Part shown: piece after piece, positions 44,878 through 54,638 of the stretch | How the letters are laid out: each line of letters opens with the position of its first letter | Numbering within the stretch: the stretch's first letter is position 1 | Assembly (NCBI GenBank): GCA_934162325.1 | Contig: CAKPIH010000001.1 | Coordinates: 1-64,000, forward strand | Origin: an uncultured Bacilli bacterium | GTDB lineage: Bacteria; Bacillota_I; Bacilli_A; RF39; UBA660 | Length of the DNA: 64,000 bases | Direction of reading: 5' to 3' | Translations under genes and position numbers: made by a program | The notes under the pieces: model-generated | Seen by the model: the letters and a program-made list of their open reading frames with translations, nothing else | What the model was told of the DNA's origin: nothing | The model's database searches: none

Positions 44878-45429
44878 TTGATATCTTAATTGCTGAGCAT
44901 TTATATCAAATCCCCCAACAAAAGTATTATTCATTTCATAATTTTGATTAGTTCCATCATCATTAAGCCATATTACAACAGTATAGTAATTAGTAGTATC
45001 AGTCTTTAATACTTCGCCAGAAACTAGTAAAACCCTACCACTACTCGGAATACTACCAGAAGAAATTTTACTACCATTAGAATTATATAATACAAATTTC
45101 AAACTATTATTAAGAAATTCATTTTTAGTAACATTAATATAAATATCTAATGTTTGATCTAAAGTACCACTACTAGAAACAGCAAATCTCTTAGTATATA
45201 CAGCATAGTTTTCTCCTAATGAAGGTTCCTTTCTAGGAATTAACCCATTACTATTAATAGAAGCCCCATCAATATAATTTATAGCAATACTTCCTGTTTT
45301 AACTTTAGTACTATCGTCTTTTTCTTTAGCAACTAAAGAAAAATAAGTAAAAGTAATACCAACCATCAAAGTAATAATTGTAAGAATTAAAACAATCAAA
45401 TAAAATATATCATTTTTACTTTTACTCAT
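44875..45429 (-). CDS. TasA/CalY-like surface protein
   Basis: A 184-residue secreted protein. An N-terminal hydrophobic helix (about 8-27) ends in GITFTYFSLVA, which resembles the cleavage region of SipW-processed fibre proteins (TasA/TapA/CalY). The mature part is beta-rich with Asn and Ser. A 17-codon longer frame exists, but TAGGTGATGAT favours the ATG at 45429. It is a paralogue of the next gene and sits just after it, so the pair is likely a duplication. No SipW-type signal peptidase is in the window. Confidence 0.65.
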   Translation of the reverse strand: MSKSKNDIFYLIVLILTIITLMVGITFTYFSLVAKEKDDSTKVKTGSIAINYIDGASINSNGLIPRKEPSLGENYAVYTKRFAVSSSGTLDQTLDIYINVTKNEFLNNSLKFVLYNSNGSKISSGSIPSSGRVLLVSGEVLKTDTTNYYTVVIWLNDDGTNQNYEMNNTFVGGFDINAQQLRYQ

Positions 45430-45462
45430 ATCATCACCTAGTATAATAATACCAAAAATATC

Positions 45463-45492
45463 AAAAAAAAGCAATATCAAATATTGCTTTTT
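45463..45492 (-). terminator. Terminator of TasA-like gene 2
   Basis: Perfect ten-base-pair stem AAAGCAATAT/ATATTGCTTT with a three-base loop, then eight T on the minus strand. Confidence 0.85.
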
Positions 45493-45497
45493 AATAA

Positions 45498-46238
45498 TTA
45501 TTCTCCTGCAGCTACACCAGTAATATCGCCATTTGCTCCTGGTAAGTCAACATGAATTGTACCCTTAAAAATTGCACCTTGTTCAGCATTATTGTCTTCA
45601 CCAGCTTCATTAAGCCAAACAAATAAACGATAATTCTTTGAAGCACCTTTTCCAGCAAGATCAGCAGTAGTATTAATATCATTACCAAGTAAACTAAATC
45701 CAGATACATCATATGTACCAGCTTCAGCATTATAAGGAACTTTTCCTTCATATACTTGTGTTCCATTATTTGATTTATCATCAATACCAGTTCTATCATA
45801 TAATGTAAACATTAAATTAGAAAATCCAACCTTACCTTCAGTAAGAGCTGTTGGAACAACATAAGCCTTTACCTTAACAGCATTTTCACTATTATTAGTT
45901 AAAGAAAATTCATAATAACCACAAGTAGTATAGTTATTATCATCTTTACATGTAGTATAAGGAACTTGTGCACCTTCAACTTCATGAGTAGTTCCAGCTA
46001 AACCTCTAGTTAAAGTTTTCATAGCAATTTCTCTAGTAGATGGAATCAAATTTTCAATTGCAATTTGATCACCCTCAGTATAAACAATTTTAACTGAAGC
46101 AGCACTAACATTTACAGCATCTTGTTTACTACTTGCATTAATTGAAAAATATGCAAATGATGCCCCAATTATAGCTACAATTAAAGTAAGAACCCCAATA
46201 ACACCAAAAAATACTCCTCTCTTATCTTCTCTTTCCAT
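45498..46238 (-). CDS. TasA/CalY-like surface protein
   Basis: A 246-residue secreted protein. The N-terminus is MEREDKRGVFFGVIGVLTLI-, a hydrophobic signal (about 9-28) ending GASFAYFSINASS. This is the alanine-rich, aromatic SipW-type cleavage region seen in TasA. The mature domain is beta-rich with two cysteines close together (YTTCKDDNNYTTCG). Composition is unlike its neighbours: more Gly, Ala and Glu, and slightly richer in GC. It could form surface fibres or a spore or biofilm matrix component; function is inferred from signal-peptide similarity. Confidence 0.7.
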   Translation of the reverse strand: MEREDKRGVFFGVIGVLTLIVAIIGASFAYFSINASSKQDAVNVSAASVKIVYTEGDQIAIENLIPSTREIAMKTLTRGLAGTTHEVEGAQVPYTTCKDDNNYTTCGYYEFSLTNNSENAVKVKAYVVPTALTEGKVGFSNLMFTLYDRTGIDDKSNNGTQVYEGKVPYNAEAGTYDVSGFSLLGNDINTTADLAGKGASKNYRLFVWLNEAGEDNNAEQGAIFKGTIHVDLPGANGDITGVAAGE

Positions 46239-46308
46239 AAATAATTCCTCCTCTCTTCTATCATAATAATCATACCAAAAAACAAAAAGAAAATCAATAT
46301 TTTTTCTA

Positions 46309-46347
46309 CAAAAAAAAGAAATAGTAACATTTATCTATTACTATTTC
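46309..46347 (-). terminator. trxA terminator
   Basis: Perfect ten-base-pair stem GAAATAGTAA/TTACTATTTC and eight T on the minus strand. The stop codon lies in the stem. Confidence 0.85.
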
Positions 46348-46634
46348 ATAAAATCAATTAATTCTTCCTTCGACATATATCCAATATTTCTTTTAACTTC
46401 CTCACCATTTTTAAATAAAATAACGGTCGGAATAGTCATAACACCATACCTTCTAGCAATATCATTTTCCTTATCAACATCGACCTTAACAAAATTAATA
46501 TTACTTTCATTAGAAACTTCTTCAAATACTGGACCAAACATTTTACAAGGACCACACCATGTAGCATAAAAATCCACAACAGCAATATCCTTAATAAAAT
46601 CATCAAAACCATTTTCATAATGAATTAATCCCAT
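46341..46634 (-). CDS. trxA: Thioredoxin
   Basis: A 97-residue thioredoxin that reduces protein disulfides. The active site ATWCGPCK has cysteines 27 and 30. VVDFYA before it, the cis-proline segment MTIPTVILF and a terminal amphipathic helix are all present. Ten bases after the cvpA-like gene, with AGGAGG before the start, so likely one transcript. Confidence 0.94.
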   Translation of the reverse strand: MGLIHYENGFDDFIKDIAVVDFYATWCGPCKMFGPVFEEVSNESNINFVKVDVDKENDIARRYGVMTIPTVILFKNGEEVKRNIGYMSKEELIDFMK

Positions 46635-46644
46635 AACAAACCTC

Positions 46645-47340
46645 CTATTCTACTATTGACTTATCATTAATATGTATTTTATTCTTATCAACTAACTTTT
46701 TAGCAGATTCCTTAGTAACAACTTTCTTATCAATTAATACCTTTAATATCTCTTCATTTAACTGTTCATTAGTCTTATTCTTTCTATTATCTATAATATT
46801 ATAAACATCACCATAAATATCAATAATCTCTTCTGATACGCCAGATAAAACTGGAGTATTATTAAGAATAAAATTATTCATTTTAGAATTCTTCAAAAAT
46901 GAAGAATCAAATATTGGTAACGAAACAATTACAAGTATTAAAAATAAATATACATACATTTCAATAACTCCCACTACAATACCAAGTAATTTAGATGGAA
47001 TACTAAGTATAACAGTAGCCTTAAGTATTTTTTCAACTAAACCAGTAAGCATAAGCACAACTTTCAATACAAATAATAAAGCAATAAATATAACTAAAAA
47101 AGCAATGACCTCATAAAGTAAAATATTTAAAGCATCAATACCATTAATAAGCCCAAAAAAATTAAAGAAAGGTAAATTTTCGTACATAATTACTGATATA
47201 TAATTTTTAAGATAAAAAGCCAAAATAATAACTACAAACATTCCAATAAAATCAGTAAGTTTCTTTATAACACCAGCTTTAAATCCAGCTACACCGCCCA
47301 ATATTAAAAGAGCAATAATTATAACATCTACTACATTCAT
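46645..47340 (-). CDS. CvpA-family membrane protein
   Basis: A 231-residue membrane protein with four to five hydrophobic helices. The N-terminus VVDVIIIALLILGGVAGFKAG matches the CvpA family (colicin V production protein), which is widespread and poorly understood. The last 70 residues are soluble and charged. It precedes trxA. AAGGAGGATAA supports the start. Confidence 0.8.
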   Translation of the reverse strand: MNVVDVIIIALLILGGVAGFKAGVIKKLTDFIGMFVVIILAFYLKNYISVIMYENLPFFNFFGLINGIDALNILLYEVIAFLVIFIALLFVLKVVLMLTGLVEKILKATVILSIPSKLLGIVVGVIEMYVYLFLILVIVSLPIFDSSFLKNSKMNNFILNNTPVLSGVSEEIIDIYGDVYNIIDNRKNKTNEQLNEEILKVLIDKKVVTKESAKKLVDKNKIHINDKSIVE

Positions 47341-47373
47341 AGTTTATCCTCCTTCATAAATAATATGCCATCA

Positions 47374-48093
47374 TTAAGCATTATTATTATTTTGATTATT
47401 CTCTTCATTAACAACTGTAAAAATCATACTATCATTATAATCAAAAGAATTTTCTTTATAATGAATATCAAATTGTTTCCAGTTAGTATCTACTTCATAT
47501 GCAACATAACCTCTAGCCTTTTTACCAGGAGTCAAATCAGCACTCAAATATTGAACATTATCAACATTATTAATTAAAATCTTACTTGCAACCAAAGTAT
47601 CATCTACATAGCCAGTAAAATTATGAATAGAAACAAAATTATTTTCATCATCAATATTCTCAACATTAAAGAAAAATACTAAATATTCTTTCCCTTCAGC
47701 AGGAGTATCAGTAAAAGCCTCTCCCTCAATACGAGGATAAATAAGAGCATCAGTTAAAGTGATTTTAACATCATCGCCACTTAAAGTATCACCTATAGTT
47801 CCCTTCATAGTAGCACTCTCTTCGATATATTCCTTAATATCAATATCATTATCTTTTACATATTTAAAAGTAACAATAGTAAGAACAGCAACTATAATAA
47901 TAGGAATAATAATAACACAACCAATAACAATTAAAACAATTGCCCATGTTGGTAGTCCTTTCTTTTTCTTGTCATTTCCATTTGAAGTATTTTTATTTGT
48001 ACTTATATTTTCATTAACCATTTTCCCACACTTAACACACATCGCAGCATTTTCTGGAAGTTCATTTCCACAATTAGTGCAAAACTTTGCCAC
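47374..48093 (-). CDS. Zinc-ribbon membrane protein with DUF4352-like outer domain
   Basis: A 239-residue protein. An N-terminal zinc ribbon CTNCGNELPENAAMCVKCGK lies at about 5-24. A transmembrane helix follows (about 50-72), then an outer beta-rich domain resembling DUF4352 (DDVKITLTDALIYP, EYLVFFFNVEN). Such proteins are common in Firmicutes and have no firm function. GTG at 48093 is chosen because GAGGAG is ten bases away; the earlier GTG at 48102 would be too close. Confidence 0.75.
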   Translation of the reverse strand: MAKFCTNCGNELPENAAMCVKCGKMVNENISTNKNTSNGNDKKKKGLPTWAIVLIVIGCVIIIPIIIVAVLTIVTFKYVKDNDIDIKEYIEESATMKGTIGDTLSGDDVKITLTDALIYPRIEGEAFTDTPAEGKEYLVFFFNVENIDDENNFVSIHNFTGYVDDTLVASKILINNVDNVQYLSADLTPGKKARGYVAYEVDTNWKQFDIHYKENSFDYNDSMIFTVVNEENNQNNNNA

Positions 48094-48152
48094 ATCAATC
48101 ACTCTCCTCTATTTAATTATATATCAAACCCAAAGAAAAAGAAAGTATTTTC

Positions 48153-50702
48153 TTAAATATTTTCTTCTCTTATTTGTTCAATAATATTATGTTTTTTAAT
48201 CTTACTAGTACTATACATCATTGTAAGAAGTACAATTACAAATACTGATACAATAGATATAATAATATATTTCCAAGGAATAATAATCGTACTTATACTC
48301 ACCATATCAGCAAGAGCATAATGAATAAGTACTGTAATACCTATACTAACAGGTATAGCAAATATAAGTGATTTCATACCAAAAAATAAACTTTCAAAGA
48401 ATAAAATCTTATTAAATCCCCTATTAGTAAGACCAATACTTCTAAGAACCGCAAATTCTCTTTTTCTAAGTGCCATACTAGTAGATATAGTATTAAATAC
48501 TGAAGTAACACCTATTAAAGTAACTAAACTAATAAAACCATACATAAGTATTTTAACAACTAAAATTAAATTATTAGCCTGTTTCATAGTTTCTTTAATA
48601 TTAGTATAATTAACATTACTATATTTATCTAATTCCTTAGTTAACTTATCAATATTATTAGTATTATCACTTATAATATTAAATTGTGTATAAAGAGTAT
48701 CATCATCAGATATATTATCGTATAATTTCTTATTAACAATAAGTTTAAAATCATCCATATAAGAAAACTCTTCAATCAAATCAAAAGACTTATTAGTAAC
48801 AAAAATATTATCTATATTCTTATTACAATACTTAGTAGTATCCACATCTTCATCATCATCAAAGTTACATATATTAATATTAATATTACCATTATTAATT
48901 ACTGGAATATCATAATTAACCCTCTTATTATTACCATAACTTACGCCTTTAAATTTATTAAGTAAAATAACACTATCTTTATCTAAACCAATTAACTTTT
49001 TATATTTATTATAAGAATTATCATCTAGTACTAAAATAGAAATATATTGATATTTTAAATTATTTAAAGCCTTTATACCATCATCGCCATAAGCATTCTT
49101 ATAAAAGTCAAGATATTCATCACTATAAGTATAATTACCAATTATAGATAAATTACTAACACTATAAGAAACATATTCTTTAACATCACTACTTTTAACT
49201 ATCTCATTAATTTTATCTAGTGCTTCCTTATCATTATTAGTATCATCACCAAAATAACTAATCTGATAATCATAAGGCACTTCACCCATCACACTACTAG
49301 CAGTATTTAAAGTATAATTCATATATGAAGAAAAAGAAATAAATAAAACAATACTAATAAATAAACTAACAATAGTAACTCTATATTTTTTCTTATTTCT
49401 CTTAATATTCTTAAGAGCAATCTCTCCTTCAATTCCAAATAACTTTAAAACAAGCTTACTTGTTCTAATTTTCTTTTTATTAATTTTAATATCATCATTC
49501 TGTCTAATAGCTTCAATTGGAGAAACCTTACTTGCTCTTCTAGAAGGGATAAAAGCTGATACCCCAATAACAATAATCATAAATATTACTGGAATAATAA
49601 TAAATAAAGGATTAGTAACAAGATGTAATTTATATTCTAACATATCACTAATTAAATTATTAATAATAAGTATAACACATCCAATACCAATATAAGCTCC
49701 AAGTATACCAAGTATAATACCTATTACCCCTACAACTACTGCTTCAAAAAACACCGTATGAGATAGCTGTCTCTTCGTAGCGCCTATACTAGAAAGTAAT
49801 CCAAATTCCTTCTTTCTTTCCATTACTGAAATAGCAAAAGAATTATAAATAACAATAATACAACCTATACTAACTAAAGCAAGCATAATCATCATCATAC
49901 TAACCATCGTAGTCATAACATTACCATAAGTACTTTCACCATATAAAGCAAGTAAAGTACTATTATAATTAATATCACCATTATAGTTTAATTCTTTAGC
50001 TAGTTCTTCAGACTGTTTAATAATATTTTTATTCTTATTAAACATAACATATAAGTTTACATTTCCCTTGTCACTATTTACATCAACTGTAAAGGCTGTA
50101 TATCCAGAGGCAGAATAACTTTCAAAATTACTTCTATCAACTATACCAACAATTTTATAAGTATAGGTTCCTTCATTAGTAAGAAACTCACCATCAACAA
50201 GTTCACTATTAGCTAAAGTATCATTTCCTTCAATATTTCTCTTACCATATTTAAAAGTAACAATATCTCCTACCTTATAATTAAGTCCTCCATTAGTTAT
50301 AACATGATTAGATATAACAACCTCATTTTCATTCTTAGGGAAACTACCATCAACTAATTTAAGTTCATTAAAATATTCCTTATTAACACTAGTAATATAC
50401 ATATAAGGCTTATATTCATTACTAGATTCAATTTTACTAAAACCAATAGGTTTTTCATAGAAGTAAGTAAAATCTTTATCTTTAATATTATTAAGTTTAT
50501 CTAAATCTACATCACTATAATTAGCCTCATATTTACCATTATAACCTATAGTATCTCTAATCATTAAATCTTGAAATGAAGAGAATAATAATCCAATACC
50601 AACCATCAACGCAGTCGATAAAATAATACCAATAATTGTAACAATTGTTCTTTTTTTATTAAGGCGTAAATTCTTAATCGTCAATCTATTTAAAATACTC
50701 AT
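48153..50702 (-). CDS. FtsX/MacB-type ABC transporter permease (YtrF-like)
   Basis: An 849-residue membrane protein, duplicated in layout. Each half has a leading transmembrane helix, an outer periplasmic-type domain and three FtsX helices (about 270-400 in half one and 735-845 in half two). The first half begins KRTIVTIIGIILSTALMVGIG; the FtsX motif RKKEFGLLSSIGATKRQL and its copy KREFAVLRSIGLTNRGF mark the coupling segments. It partners the adjacent ATPase, by ATGA overlap. In the Ytr operon of Bacillus this position is YtrF. Confidence 0.85.
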   Translation of the reverse strand: MSILNRLTIKNLRLNKKRTIVTIIGIILSTALMVGIGLLFSSFQDLMIRDTIGYNGKYEANYSDVDLDKLNNIKDKDFTYFYEKPIGFSKIESSNEYKPYMYITSVNKEYFNELKLVDGSFPKNENEVVISNHVITNGGLNYKVGDIVTFKYGKRNIEGNDTLANSELVDGEFLTNEGTYTYKIVGIVDRSNFESYSASGYTAFTVDVNSDKGNVNLYVMFNKNKNIIKQSEELAKELNYNGDINYNSTLLALYGESTYGNVMTTMVSMMMIMLALVSIGCIIVIYNSFAISVMERKKEFGLLSSIGATKRQLSHTVFFEAVVVGVIGIILGILGAYIGIGCVILIINNLISDMLEYKLHLVTNPLFIIIPVIFMIIVIGVSAFIPSRRASKVSPIEAIRQNDDIKINKKKIRTSKLVLKLFGIEGEIALKNIKRNKKKYRVTIVSLFISIVLFISFSSYMNYTLNTASSVMGEVPYDYQISYFGDDTNNDKEALDKINEIVKSSDVKEYVSYSVSNLSIIGNYTYSDEYLDFYKNAYGDDGIKALNNLKYQYISILVLDDNSYNKYKKLIGLDKDSVILLNKFKGVSYGNNKRVNYDIPVINNGNININICNFDDDEDVDTTKYCNKNIDNIFVTNKSFDLIEEFSYMDDFKLIVNKKLYDNISDDDTLYTQFNIISDNTNNIDKLTKELDKYSNVNYTNIKETMKQANNLILVVKILMYGFISLVTLIGVTSVFNTISTSMALRKREFAVLRSIGLTNRGFNKILFFESLFFGMKSLIFAIPVSIGITVLIHYALADMVSISTIIIPWKYIIISIVSVFVIVLLTMMYSTSKIKKHNIIEQIREENI

Positions 50703-51379
50703 TTTATCTTCTCATCCTTAACAATATGACCATCTTCTAATGTAATAATTCTATCAGCAGTCTTAGCCAAATTCATATCATGTGTAATCATAATAATAGT
50801 TTGACCATATTTCTCATTAGAAAGTCTAAGTAAATCCATAATCTCTCTACTAGCCTTAGAATCTAAATTTCCCGTAGGCTCATCCGCTAATATAATATCT
50901 GGTCTTGAAATAAGTGCTCTACCTATTGATACTCTTTGTTGTTGTCCACCAGAAAGTTCATTAGGTAAATGATTAATTCTTCTTTCTAATCCTAATATAT
51001 CTATTAATTCTTTCAAATAATTCTTATCAACACTTTTACCATCAAGTAATATTGGTAAAGTCATATTTTCTTCAACATTAAGAATAGGAATCAAATTATA
51101 AAATTGATAAATAAGTCCTACTTTCCTTCTTCTAAATACTGCTAAAGCATCATCTTTTTGTTTAAAAACATCAACGTCCCCAACAATAACCTTTCCACTA
51201 GTAGGTTTATCAACAGCACCCAAAATATGTAAAAGTGTTGATTTACCACTACCAGAAGAACCAACAATTGCAACAAATTCTCCTTCTTCTACTGAAAAAG
51301 ATACATCATCAAGTGCCTTAACTAAAGTACTACCTTTACCATAATTTTTACATAAATTTTTAACTTCTAATATTTTCAT
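50699..51379 (-). CDS. ABC transporter ATP-binding protein (YtrE/LolD-like)
   Basis: A 226-residue ATPase of the MacB/LolD/FtsE group. Walker A GSSGSGKSTLLH is at about 40-51, signature ELSGGQQQRVSIGRAL near 141-156, Walker B ILADEPTGNLDS near 161-172 and the switch histidine in MITHDM near 196. It powers the FtsX-type permease. Starts with an overlapping ATGA after the GntR regulator gene, and ends with a TGA overlapping the permease start. Confidence 0.92.
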   Translation of the reverse strand: MKILEVKNLCKNYGKGSTLVKALDDVSFSVEEGEFVAIVGSSGSGKSTLLHILGAVDKPTSGKVIVGDVDVFKQKDDALAVFRRRKVGLIYQFYNLIPILNVEENMTLPILLDGKSVDKNYLKELIDILGLERRINHLPNELSGGQQQRVSIGRALISRPDIILADEPTGNLDSKASREIMDLLRLSNEKYGQTIIMITHDMNLAKTADRIITLEDGHIVKDEKIK

Positions 51380-51741
51380 TTCTTTATCCTTTCTATAACT
51401 TCTTCATAACTAATACCCATCTTAGTAAGTTCGTCAATCTTTCCTCTAATAATATCAATTTCTTTATTAATCTTCTCATTAGTAGCCTTCTTAGTATCTT
51501 CTGATATAAAAGTTCCTTTGGTGCTAATAGTGGTAATAACCCCTCTACCCTCTAATATATCATAACTCTTTTTAACCGTATTAGGATTAATTCCTAAATT
51601 ACTAGCCATCTCTCTAATCGAAGGAATTTGTGTTTTCTCTTTAAGAATTCCTAAAGCCACATACTTCTCAATACCATTAACAATCTGTTCATATATTGGA
51701 GTTCTACTTTGATAATCCAAATTAATCATAATCTGTCTCAT
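51376..51741 (-). CDS. GntR-family repressor (YtrA-like)
   Basis: A 121-residue regulator with a GntR winged helix-turn-helix: RTPIYEQIVNGIEKYVALG, then LKEKTQIPSIREMASNLGINPNTVKKSYDILEGRG given here in parts (IPSIREMASNLGINPNTVKK). The short helical C-terminus matches the YtrA subfamily, which represses its own transporter operon. It sits inside the operon, between permease and ATPase. An inverted repeat overlapping the promoter start at 54613-54633 is the probable operator. The start could also be 51729. Confidence 0.88.
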   Translation of the reverse strand: MRQIMINLDYQSRTPIYEQIVNGIEKYVALGILKEKTQIPSIREMASNLGINPNTVKKSYDILEGRGVITTISTKGTFISEDTKKATNEKINKEIDIIRGKIDELTKMGISYEEVIERIKK

Positions 51742-51751
51742 CTCTCATCAC

Positions 51752-53707
51752 CTACTCCCCATCTATTACTACATCAGTATCGAGAGAAGCATATTTACTC
51801 TTTAATAAATTAAGTTCATCTACTTTATTAGTAACAAAAACATTTTTTCCATTATGTGTATAAGTACTAATGTAACCATAATCTTTATTAATATCAAAAT
51901 TATCATCTATATTATCTATAATAAACTTACTAATTTCATTATAATATTCAAAATTATATATACAATAAGTATCATCTATATAATAATTATATATATCATT
52001 ATCACTATTTATCTTACTAAACATCTTCTTAGTATTAGCATTATAATATCTTAAAAGGCCAACCTCTAAATTCTTATCTCCACTTACATCAAAGTCAATT
52101 TGTTTTACATTAAAACCATTATAAACATAAAGAGTAACATTAAATAAATCATTATCGCTATTATTATTCATAAATATATTCTTATCATTTTTATATTTAT
52201 TAACAATCATATCAGAAAGATTACTATTATTTGTTCTATTATAACCATCTTTATATTTAATACCAAATATATCATTATTTTTATATTTATTAAAATCTTT
52301 ACTAAATTCTTTATCATTAATAAGAATATTATTAATATGATTATAATTATCTTTAGTAGTATAAATATTAAAACGATATGTACTACCTTTTACTTTAGTC
52401 TTAATAGTATAGTTATAAGTATAATTATCTAAAGATTCAGTATCTAAAAGTAAAGATATACTATTATTAATAACTTCTGTATTCTTAGTACTTCCAATAA
52501 CATTACCATTATCATCTAAGAAAGAAATCTCTTTAACATCTTTAGCTTTAATACTATAACTATCAACATCCACTAATGTTCCCACTACTATAGTAACACC
52601 ACCAACTATTGCTAAACAAATAGCCATTTTAAAGAAATTAGTAACTTTCTTTCTTGTAATCAAATCATATATAATTAAATAAGTAAATATAAGTACAAAC
52701 AGTAAAACAATAGAAAAGATATCATAACTAGATATACTACTATTTTTAAGTACAACATAAGCAAGACATACAATAGGAATAGTAGTTAAAGTTCTAACTA
52801 AAATATGTACTTTCTCACTTCTAAATGAAGTTCCAACAATTTCAAACCTCTTATTACTAAATAACACTGTACCCACTATTATATATATAATACTAAGTAT
52901 AATCATCTTAATAATTGAAGTATTTACTCTATTATCACTTTCAATTCCAAATAAATTATCTTTTATTAATTCATAAGGTAAAGTATAAGTAACATTATCA
53001 TACTTTCTTATATTAGCAGCATAAATATTATTCTTTTTATCTATTTCACATTTAACAGTATCACAATAATAATTTTTTGGCTTACAACTATCATTTACAC
53101 ATTCAACTTTAACATCACTATTACCATAATAAGTAAAAGCATTAGAATTAATAAATGTACTAATAAATGGAATTAAAAACATAATAAGTAAAGTAACTAC
53201 TATTGTTGTAATCTTATTTGAAGATACACTAGCGGCAATATTAGTACAAACAAATACAAATATATAGGATATAGAATACATAAGTAAAATATCAAATAAC
53301 ATCTTATAAGAAACAATAATATTACTATATATTAAACTAACTAATAACATAACAATAAAATTAATAATTTGCATAATAAGTATAATAGCCATTCCACCTA
53401 TAGTATTAGTTAAAAATATTTGTCTTTTATTAATGGGCATTGATAAAGTAAAATCAACTGCTCCCTTTTTATATATAAAACTAAATAAAGTAATAGAAAG
53501 AACTAACGGTATAATATACATTCCAAATAATATAATACCAGATACATCATAAATACTAGCAACAAAATTATCACCAGTACTACCATGCATAAGAAGAATA
53601 ATACCATTAAGAATAGGAAGTAATAACATACATAAAAGAATAATAGCTTTAGACTTCTTAATATTTTCTTTTAAATAATTAAAATTAAACAAACTTGTTA
53701 AATTCAT
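51752..53707 (-). CDS. ABC-2-type permease (YtrC/YtrD-like), single large chain
   Basis: A 651-residue membrane protein. About five helices lie at 17-175. An outer segment with clustered cysteines (ECVNDSCKPKNYYCDTVKCE) follows at about 200-220. Four more helices lie at 265-385, followed by a roughly 250-residue outer domain. Bacillus has two smaller permeases, YtrC and YtrD; here one longer protein takes their place. The gene begins 23 bases inside the ATPase gene, so the two are co-expressed. Specificity is unknown. Confidence 0.75.
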   Translation of the reverse strand: MNLTSLFNFNYLKENIKKSKAIILLCMLLLPILNGIILLMHGSTGDNFVASIYDVSGIILFGMYIIPLVLSITLFSFIYKKGAVDFTLSMPINKRQIFLTNTIGGMAIILIMQIINFIVMLLVSLIYSNIIVSYKMLFDILLMYSISYIFVFVCTNIAASVSSNKITTIVVTLLIMFLIPFISTFINSNAFTYYGNSDVKVECVNDSCKPKNYYCDTVKCEIDKKNNIYAANIRKYDNVTYTLPYELIKDNLFGIESDNRVNTSIIKMIILSIIYIIVGTVLFSNKRFEIVGTSFRSEKVHILVRTLTTIPIVCLAYVVLKNSSISSYDIFSIVLLFVLIFTYLIIYDLITRKKVTNFFKMAICLAIVGGVTIVVGTLVDVDSYSIKAKDVKEISFLDDNGNVIGSTKNTEVINNSISLLLDTESLDNYTYNYTIKTKVKGSTYRFNIYTTKDNYNHINNILINDKEFSKDFNKYKNNDIFGIKYKDGYNRTNNSNLSDMIVNKYKNDKNIFMNNNSDNDLFNVTLYVYNGFNVKQIDFDVSGDKNLEVGLLRYYNANTKKMFSKINSDNDIYNYYIDDTYCIYNFEYYNEISKFIIDNIDDNFDINKDYGYISTYTHNGKNVFVTNKVDELNLLKSKYASLDTDVVIDGE

Positions 53708-54581
53708 ATCCTAATGCCTCCATTTCATAAATAAATACTTCTTCCAAAGTAAGTGGAAGATAATCAAGTATTAAAGGTTTCATCTTCTCTAACTTATTTT
53801 TACTCTTACCATCATTATCTTTAATAATAATCGTAGCAACACTACCTTGCTTTTTAAAACTTAAAATATCAAAATCTTCAAAATCTTCTTTATCAAAATT
53901 CTTCTCAAAAGATATCTGGACTTTAAACATATTTGTCTTAATAGTATCTATATCGCTCTCAAATAAAATACCACCTTGATATAATAAACCAAGATTATCA
54001 CAAATGTCTTCAAGTTCCCTAAGATTATGACTAGTCATAACAATAGTAGTTCTCTTCTTATTCATTTGTTTAATAAGAATTTTCTTCATAGTATTTCTAA
54101 TAACTGGATCAAGTCCATCAAAAGTCTCATCAAAAAACATATAATCACAGTTAGTAGATATAGCACATATAAGTGCACATTGCCTTTTCATTCCTTTCGA
54201 AAATGTACTAATTTTCTTATCTAGTTTAAGGTTAAGTAAGCCTGCTAATTCCTTAAGATAATTCATATCAAAATCCTTATACATTGCTTCATACCATTTA
54301 GCAGTATCCATTAAAGTATAACCCGGATAAAAGAATAAATCATCTTGTACAAAAACCATTTTTTGTTTCATAATTTCATTATCATATACTTCTTCACCAT
54401 CAACAGATATAACACCACCATCAGCTTCATATATACCCATAATAGTTCTAAGAAGCGTACTCTTACCAGAACCATTAGCTCCTACTAAACCATAAATAGA
54501 ATTATCTTTAATATTACAACTAAGATCTTTAAGTACATAATCTTTATCATATTTTTTAGATAATTTATCTATCTTTATCAT
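53685..54581 (-). CDS. ABC transporter ATP-binding protein (YtrB-like)
   Basis: A 298-residue ATPase. Walker A GANGSGKSTLLRTIMG is at about 34-49, the signature is FSKGMKRQCALICAI near 125, Walker B YMFFDETFDGLDP near 150, and the H-loop is MTSHNLREL. The extended C-terminal domain of about 85 residues is common in ABC-2-type ATPases. First gene of the operon. AAAGGAGAT supports the ATG at 54581, 15 codons inside the longest frame. Confidence 0.9.
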   Translation of the reverse strand: MIKIDKLSKKYDKDYVLKDLSCNIKDNSIYGLVGANGSGKSTLLRTIMGIYEADGGVISVDGEEVYDNEIMKQKMVFVQDDLFFYPGYTLMDTAKWYEAMYKDFDMNYLKELAGLLNLKLDKKISTFSKGMKRQCALICAISTNCDYMFFDETFDGLDPVIRNTMKKILIKQMNKKRTTIVMTSHNLRELEDICDNLGLLYQGGILFESDIDTIKTNMFKVQISFEKNFDKEDFEDFDILSFKKQGSVATIIIKDNDGKSKNKLEKMKPLILDYLPLTLEEVFIYEMEALGYEFNKFV

Positions 54582-54612
54582 ATAAAATCTCCTTTCATAA
54601 TCAATATATGAC

Positions 54613-54633
54613 TGTACTATCTGCACTAGTACA
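54613..54633. promoter_or_regulatory. Putative operator of the Ytr-type operon
   Basis: A perfect inverted repeat, TGTACTA then seven bases then TAGTACA, lying just downstream of the -10 and over the predicted transcription start. Its position fits a repressor site for the GntR protein at 51376. Confidence 0.65.
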
Positions 54634-54638
54634 ATTAA

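Noticed and set aside
18473..51741. Reassignment of TGA to tryptophan, as in some wall-less relatives
   Set aside because: TGA ends at least three genes here with exact ATGA overlaps (19156, 50699, 51376), and Trp is encoded by TGG.
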